Shown here: positions 59,430-64,000 of the stretch, piece after piece
Numbering within the stretch: position 1 is the first letter of the stretch
Layout: each line of letters starts with the position of its first letter
NCBI RefSeq assembly: GCF_024509555.1
Contig: NZ_JAMWEL010000004.1
Coordinates: forward strand, 1 to 64,000
Length of the DNA: 64,000 nucleotides
Direction of reading: 5' to 3'
Source of the DNA: Streptococcus suis
Lineage (GTDB): Bacteria; Bacillota; Bacilli; Lactobacillales; Streptococcaceae
Position numbers and translations under genes: made by a program
Notes under the pieces: generated by a model
Told to the model about the DNA's origin: nothing
Databases searched by the model: none
Seen by the model: only the letters and a program-made list of their open reading frames with translations

Positions 59430-61025
59430 ATGTTTTACTACCTTAGAAAGTGTCAGTCGGAGCTACTGGCCTATGTCTTGGTATCTCTTGTCTATGCTTT
59501 GATTTTGGCAGCGACAGGTTTTGTTTATGCTAGGGTTTCAGAGGCGGCTCTGTCCGGTGACCAAAAGGCATTTGTGACCAGTTCACTCATAGCGGTGGGC
59601 TTTTTCATCTGTGATACCTACTTTGACTACCTACCCCGTTATCTCAAGTCTAAGTTGGTCAATCGTATCATGGAAAGGACTCGCAATCAGCTGGTGGCTG
59701 TCTATGCAGCTGGTGATGATTCAGGAAGTGATGACAAAAAGAGTGCTGACAAGATTCACATTTTGGTCAACCACATGGATGTCTTAGAAAATGCCTATCT
59801 GACACCGCTCTTGTCCATGTTGACCAGTCTTCTTGTCTTTACCTTTTCACTGATTGGTGCCCTTTATTTGCAAGGGACCATGACGCTGATTATGCTGGCT
59901 TTGTGCTTTATTCCTTTTCTCGCTCCCCTGATCAATAATCGTATCCTTGCTCATGCCACTCAGGATACTCAGTCGGAGAAGAATGCCTATCTCAAGCTCT
60001 TTAGTGAGTTTGTTCATTCTCTGACCTTTATCCGAATCAGCACCATTACACCAATTTTTGAAGAGAAACTCCAAGCATCCAGTCAAGAATATGCTAGGCG
60101 AGCCAACCATTTTTCCAAAAAACAATCCCAAACCTATGCCGTGTCCTATGGTTTGAGCAGTGTGGTCTATTCGGGTGCCTGGATTATTGGCGGCATCTTT
60201 GTCTTTCAAGGCCTGCTGAAGATTTCAGACCTGATTGCTATGACCACCCTCATGGGAACGGTGGCTGGCCCTATCCAAACCATGTCTGGACTGGTAACGG
60301 ATTACCTGGCTAGTCGGACTGTTGTGGCAGATTTGACGACGATTTTGCAGGGGCAATTCCAGGAAAATGAAGCCAAGGAAGAACTGACTGAAACCATTGA
60401 CAGCATCAGCTTGGAAACGATTACCTATGAGCAGAATAATCACCGCCTCTTTGATAGGTTTTCCTATCGTTTTCTTGCTAATAGAAAATATGCGATTCTA
60501 GGAAAAAGTGGCAGTGGCAAGACGACCTTGCTCCGTCTGCTGCTGGGGGTTCAGAAAGCAGATGAGGGAAGGGTCTTGGTCAACCAGACCAATCTTGCGG
60601 ACCTAGAACAGACCTCTGTTTTTGGAAAAATCTACTATCTTCCTCAAAAAACGGCTATTTTCTCAGCTAGTATCGGGGAAAATCTGAGCCTATTTGGTCC
60701 CTTGGATAAGGGTAAAGCCCTAGCTTGTTTGAGCAGGGTTGGTCTGCTAGACTGGTTTGAACGACAGGAAAATGGTTTCGCCACCCTGCTATCCTCTGCC
60801 CAGCAATTATCGGGAGGTGAGGAGCGGCGGTTTGATATAGCTAGAGCTCTCTATCGCGATGCGGAAGTCTTGTTATTTGATGAGCCAACGACGGGCTTAG
60901 ATACTAGAAATGAAAGTTTAATTGCGGAAACCTTGTCCAAGATTGAGGATAAATTGGTCATCGTCGTCACCCATTCGCAGAATGAAGAATTTCTAGGCTT
61001 GTTTGACGAGAGGCTTGTATTATAG
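59430..61025 (+). CDS. ABC exporter, fused membrane and ATPase domains
   Basis: 531 residues. The N-terminal type I exporter membrane domain (about 1-320, five or six helices) is fused to a nucleotide-binding domain with Walker A GKSGSGKTT, Q-loop YYLPQKTAIF, signature LSGGEERR (a variant of LSGGQ), Walker B VLLFDEPTTGLD and His in VVTHSQ. The family exports peptides, lipids or drugs; the substrate is unknown. Such half-transporters act as dimers; no partner gene is adjacent, so a homodimer is likely. A TATAAT box lies at 59381-59386 and GGAGG before the ATG. Confidence 0.88.
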   Translation: MFYYLRKCQSELLAYVLVSLVYALILAATGFVYARVSEAALSGDQKAFVTSSLIAVGFFICDTYFDYLPRYLKSKLVNRIMERTRNQLVAVYAAGDDSGSDDKKSADKIHILVNHMDVLENAYLTPLLSMLTSLLVFTFSLIGALYLQGTMTLIMLALCFIPFLAPLINNRILAHATQDTQSEKNAYLKLFSEFVHSLTFIRISTITPIFEEKLQASSQEYARRANHFSKKQSQTYAVSYGLSSVVYSGAWIIGGIFVFQGLLKISDLIAMTTLMGTVAGPIQTMSGLVTDYLASRTVVADLTTILQGQFQENEAKEELTETIDSISLETITYEQNNHRLFDRFSYRFLANRKYAILGKSGSGKTTLLRLLLGVQKADEGRVLVNQTNLADLEQTSVFGKIYYLPQKTAIFSASIGENLSLFGPLDKGKALACLSRVGLLDWFERQENGFATLLSSAQQLSGGEERRFDIARALYRDAEVLLFDEPTTGLDTRNESLIAETLSKIEDKLVIVVTHSQNEEFLGLFDERLVL

Positions 61026-61093
61026 GCTGGTTTTTACTTTGTTTCCAGCAAATTTTTCGGTAAAATAAGGAAAAGCAAAAAAGGAGTAAACAC

Positions 61094-61477
61094 ATGGGTT
61101 TGTTTTCAGGTTTGATGGGCAATGCCTCGCAGATGAATAATGACAAGGTAGAGCAAGAGTTGGCAGACATCCTTCTGGATGCGGAACAGGTAGAAATGGC
61201 CTTTAGTTTGGTCCGCGACCTAATTGTCTTTACCGAGTATCGCTTGATTTTAGTGGATAAACAAGGGATTTCTGGTAAGAAAGTAGCCTATAAGTCTATT
61301 CCCTATCGTTCGATTTCACGATTTACGGTCGAAACCTCCGGTCATTTTGATATGGATGCTGAACTGAAGATTTGGATCTCTTCTGCGGCAGAACCAGCAG
61401 AAACCCTCCAATTCAAGAGTGATAAGAGTGTTATCGCCATTCAAAAAGCCCTAGCATCCGCAGTTTTGGGGAAATAA
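61094..61477 (+). CDS. Bacterial PH-domain protein (YvbH-like)
   Basis: 127 residues. The segment DLIVFTEYRLILVDKQGISGKKVAYKS with IPYRSISRFTVETSG is typical of the bacterial pleckstrin-homology-like fold. It has no signal or membrane segment. It lies 68 nt after the ABC exporter with AAGGAG as ribosome binding site. Function is unknown. Confidence 0.85.
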   Translation: MGLFSGLMGNASQMNNDKVEQELADILLDAEQVEMAFSLVRDLIVFTEYRLILVDKQGISGKKVAYKSIPYRSISRFTVETSGHFDMDAELKIWISSAAEPAETLQFKSDKSVIAIQKALASAVLGK

Positions 61478-61487
61478 TATTCTAATG

Positions 61488-61520
61488 AAGAAGGAAGTCT
61501 AGTTACTTTCTTCTTTTGTT
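61488..61520 (+). terminator. Terminator after the PH-domain gene
   Basis: 11-bp stem AAGAAGGAAGT-6 nt-ACTTTCTTCTT followed by TTGTTTT. Confidence 0.7.
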
Positions 61521-61643
61521 TTATAGAATATGGATTGTCAAGAAAAATATTATTGATTAAAGTAATAGAAATTATGATAAATAAATGATGAAAACGTATT
61601 ATTCTAATTTCCAAGGTAAATCCCAACTTTAATGATAAGAATG

Positions 61644-61652
61644 TGGTATACT
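61644..61652 (+). promoter_or_regulatory. Extended -10 promoter of the DEAD-box helicase gene
   Basis: TGG-TATACT at 61644-61652; predicted start near 61659 gives a leader of about 100 nt. Confidence 0.55.
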
Positions 61653-61722
61653 AGGTAAGTTGCAAGTCTGATACTGGTTAGTTCGCTGCCAGTGGAAATA
61701 GTTGTTACAAAAAAAGTGAGAT

Positions 61723-61745
61723 AAGGTAGCTTCGCACTACCTTTT
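61723..61745 (+). terminator. Terminator-like hairpin in the helicase 5' leader
   Basis: AAGGTAG-CTTCGCA-CTACCTT then TT, ending about 17 nt before the TTG start. It could be an attenuator or a translation-control hairpin. Confidence 0.45.
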
Positions 61746-61760
61746 AGAAAAGAGAATACA

Positions 61761-63341
61761 TTGAAATTTACCGAATTAAACTTATCCGAAGATATTTTGC
61801 TTGCCGTCGAGAAGGCTGGTTTTGAAACCCCGTCACCAATTCAGGAGCAGACTATTCCTCTTGCTCTTGAAGGCAAGGATGTGATTGGTCAGGCCCAGAC
61901 GGGTACAGGGAAAACTGCAGCCTTTGGTTTGCCAACCCTCAACAAGATTGATACAAATAATCAAGCAATTCAAGCCTTGATTATTGCCCCAACGCGTGAG
62001 TTGGCGGTGCAGAGTCAAGAAGAACTCTTCAAATTTGGTCGTGAAAAGGGTGTAAAAGTTCGCTCGGTTTACGGTGGTTCTAGCATTGAAAAACAAATCA
62101 AGGCCCTTCGCTCTGGTGCCCACATTGTAGTTGGTACACCTGGTCGTCTCTTGGACTTGATCAAACGTAAAGCTCTCAAGCTTGACGGCGTTGAGACTCT
62201 GATTCTTGATGAGGCTGATGAAATGCTCAACATGGGCTTCTTGGATGATATTGAAGCTATCATCGAACGTGTGCCAGAAAGCCGTCAGACTCTTCTATTT
62301 TCTGCGACCATGCCTGAGCCAATCAAGCGTATCGGTGTCAAGTTCATGAAAGAGCCTGAGCACGTTAAGATTGCGGCTAAGGAATTGACCAATGTGAACG
62401 TGGACCAATACTATATTCGTGTCAAAGAACATGAAAAATTTGACACAATGACACGCCTCATGGACGTTGACCAGCCAGAATTGTCTATCGTCTTCGGTCG
62501 TACTAAGCGCCGTGTCGATGAATTGACTCGTGGTTTGAAATTGCGTGGTTTCCGTGCAGAAGGTATTCACGGAGATTTAGATCAAAACAAACGTCTGCGT
62601 GTCATTCGTGATTTTAAAAATGATCAAATTGATGTCTTGGTTGCGACGGACGTTGCGGCGCGTGGATTGGATATTTCAGGTGTAACGCATGTCTATAACT
62701 ACGATATTCCACAGGATCCAGAAAGCTATGTTCACCGTATCGGTCGTACAGGTCGTGCTGGCCAGTCTGGTCAGTCTATTACCTTCGTGTCGCCAAACGA
62801 GATGGGCTACTTGGCAATCATCGAAGATTTGACTAAGAAACGTATGAAGGGACTTAAGCCGGCAACTGCTGAAGAGGCCTTTGAAGCTAAGAAAAAAGTT
62901 GCTTTGAAGAAGATTGAACGTGATATGGTTGATGAAACTATCCGTAGCAATTTTGATAAGTTTAAGAAGGATGCTGTTAAATTGGCAGCTGAATTTACAC
63001 CAGAAGAGCTTGCTCTCTACGTACTCAGTCTGACCGTACAAGATCCAGATAGCTTGCCAGAAGTGGAAATCGCACGTGAAAAACCGTTGCCATTCAAGTT
63101 TGCTCCTGGTCAAGCCAAGGGCAAGGGTGGCCGTGGTGGTCGCGACCGTGATCGTGGTGGCCGTCGTGATGGAGACCGCAACCGAGACCGCGGAGGACGT
63201 CGTGGTGATCGTAACGACCGCAACCGTCGTGATGACAAGTTCAAACGTGATAACCGCCGTCAAGACAACAAAAAACCACACCAACGTACATCAAGTGAAA
63301 AGAAAACAGGCTTTGTTATCCGCAATAAAGGGGAGAGATAA
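61761..63341 (+). CDS. cshA: DEAD-box RNA helicase, CshA-like
   Basis: 526 residues starting at TTG. Motifs in order: Q motif (PSPIQEQTIP), AQTGTGKT, PTRELAVQ, TPGRLLDL, DEADEML, SATMPE, ARGLDISGV and HRIGRTGRAG. The C-terminal tail (about 445-526) is Arg/Gly/Asp-rich (RGGRDRDRGGRR-type), expected to bind RNA. CshA enzymes act in mRNA decay and cold adaptation. The leader is about 100 nt long and contains a hairpin just before the weak start codon, suggesting post-transcriptional control. Confidence 0.93.
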   Translation: MKFTELNLSEDILLAVEKAGFETPSPIQEQTIPLALEGKDVIGQAQTGTGKTAAFGLPTLNKIDTNNQAIQALIIAPTRELAVQSQEELFKFGREKGVKVRSVYGGSSIEKQIKALRSGAHIVVGTPGRLLDLIKRKALKLDGVETLILDEADEMLNMGFLDDIEAIIERVPESRQTLLFSATMPEPIKRIGVKFMKEPEHVKIAAKELTNVNVDQYYIRVKEHEKFDTMTRLMDVDQPELSIVFGRTKRRVDELTRGLKLRGFRAEGIHGDLDQNKRLRVIRDFKNDQIDVLVATDVAARGLDISGVTHVYNYDIPQDPESYVHRIGRTGRAGQSGQSITFVSPNEMGYLAIIEDLTKKRMKGLKPATAEEAFEAKKKVALKKIERDMVDETIRSNFDKFKKDAVKLAAEFTPEELALYVLSLTVQDPDSLPEVEIAREKPLPFKFAPGQAKGKGGRGGRDRDRGGRRDGDRNRDRGGRRGDRNDRNRRDDKFKRDNRRQDNKKPHQRTSSEKKTGFVIRNKGER

Positions 63342-63352
63342 GCAGTGTTTAA

Positions 63353-63381
63353 CAGACCATAAAGAGTGGTCTGTTTTTTTA
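63353..63381 (+). terminator. Terminator after cshA
   Basis: Perfect 8-bp stem ACAGACCA-7 nt-TGGTCTGT followed by six T. Confidence 0.85.
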
Positions 63382-63472
63382 TATACTTCAACCGATATAT
63401 TTAGGTTTATCTCGTGTTAATTCCCTATATTCATAAAACAATTTTGAGAATATAATTCGAAGTTACGGAATT

Positions 63473-63497
63473 ATTCTATAAGCTAAGCTTATAGAAT
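63473..63497. repeat. Perfect 25-bp palindrome upstream of the YSIRK gene
   Basis: ATTCTATAAGCT-A-AGCTTATAGAAT has 12-bp arms around a single base. No T run follows, so it is not a standard terminator. It lies 107 nt before the surface-protein ATG in very AT-rich DNA. Confidence 0.8.
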
Positions 63498-63603
63498 ATT
63501 AGATTTGCTAATACTTACACAAACTTACTTGAAATTATATCGATAAATTGATAAAATATTATTGTTGTTTTTATATTGATATATATAGAAAGTGGGGTAT
63601 TTT

Positions 63604-64000
63604 ATGAATAAGAACAATAAAGGATTTGATTGGTATACAAGCCGACAGAGATTTTCAATCAGAAAATTTCATTTTGGCGCTGCCAGCATACTTTTAGGTA
63701 TATCGCTGGTTCTTGGTAATGGGACTAAGGTAAGTGCTAGCGAGGAAATACTTGTTTCTCCTCTTGGGCAGGAAGTTGTTGTGAGTGAAGGAAGATCAGA
63801 TGGCTTGCCACTTTCAGAAGAAGTTTCGCCTGAAACATCGTCAATTTTTCCTGTTAGTGAAGATGTAAAAGAAGAAGTGGTCACGGACCAAATTCAACCT
63901 GCTGATGTTTTGCAAAGTGAAGAAGTCCAGTCGGACCCAAATCACCCTGTGGAAGAAGAGGTTTTATCTAGACAAGCTGTAATTTCCTATACTGTCCGCT
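63604..64000 (+). CDS. YSIRK-type surface protein, N-terminal part (cut by window edge)
   Basis: An ATG at 63604 opens a frame that runs to the right edge (132 codons). The signal has the YSIRK/GS form (RFSIRKFHFGAASILLG, residues about 19-35) with likely cleavage after KVSA. An acidic Glu/Val/Ser-rich segment follows. YSIRK signals direct proteins to the septum for sortase anchoring. GAAAGTGGGG provides the ribosome site. The binding function cannot be judged from this part. Confidence 0.85.
   Translation, partial: MNKNNKGFDWYTSRQRFSIRKFHFGAASILLGISLVLGNGTKVSASEEILVSPLGQEVVVSEGRSDGLPLSEEVSPETSSIFPVSEDVKEEVVTDQIQPADVLQSEEVQSDPNHPVEEEVLSRQAVISYTVR

Noticed and set aside
62676..63284. A 202-codon minus-strand frame opposite the helicase tail
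   Set aside because: Shadow of the Arg/Gly/Asp-rich C-terminus; no start signals.

Overview
The window looks like a chromosomal segment of a low-GC streptococcus, most likely Streptococcus suis or a close relative. Three arrangements support this: the vicRKX regulon diverging from a glnQHMP-type amino-acid transporter, the divergent pepQ/ccpA pair, and the pbp2B-recR-ddl-(...)-murF-prfC cell-wall order. The surface proteins also fit: an enormous serine-rich repeat adhesin (SRRP), an M26 zinc metalloprotease with an N-terminal sorting signal, and a YSIRK-type protein cut by the right edge. No tRNA, rRNA, intact insertion sequence, prophage or CRISPR array was found. The species is an inference from gene content, not from a database match.

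Layout. 1-20.7 kb: the start of an unidentified minus-strand gene, then the 4297-residue SRRP adhesin and the M26 protease, each with its own promoter. 20.8-25.8 kb: polA, two lipoproteins, a small membrane protein and a CoA-binding protein. 25.9-28.4 kb: a translationally coupled three-gene flavin redox operon (FMN-binding protein, ApbE-like flavin transferase, ferric-reductase-like oxidoreductase). 28.4-30.0 kb: repeats, a candidate structured small RNA and a DUF975 membrane protein. 30.2-39.2 kb: tgt, pepQ/ccpA, a glycolipid glycosyltransferase pair, and a threonine-type T-box leader feeding a MazG-like gene and thrS. 39.6-45.7 kb: glnQHMP and vicRKX. 45.7-55.3 kb: an ABC-F gene behind a long leader with a three-codon ORF, then pbp2B, recR, ddl, an OsmC/ABC cassette and murF. 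55.4-64 kb: a coiled-coil protein with a CxCG motif, a YwaF-like membrane protein, prfC, an ABC exporter, a PH-domain protein, a DEAD-box helicase and the truncated YSIRK protein.

Much of the window serves the cell surface: adhesion (SRRP, YSIRK protein), proteolysis (M26), membrane glycolipid synthesis (CpoA and its partner), peptidoglycan synthesis (PBP2B, Ddl, MurF) and its regulator (VicRK). CcpA adds carbon control and carries a cre-like box in its own promoter.

The least explained material is non-coding: the ABC-F leader with mutually exclusive hairpins; a structured minus-strand RNA near 28.9 kb; two related repeat loci built of perfect short-loop hairpins with differing stem sequences but a shared connector (39.35 and 53.6-53.8 kb); and two genes (polA and the first glycosyltransferase) whose TATAAT box lies exactly 6 nt before the ATG, predicting leaderless mRNAs.
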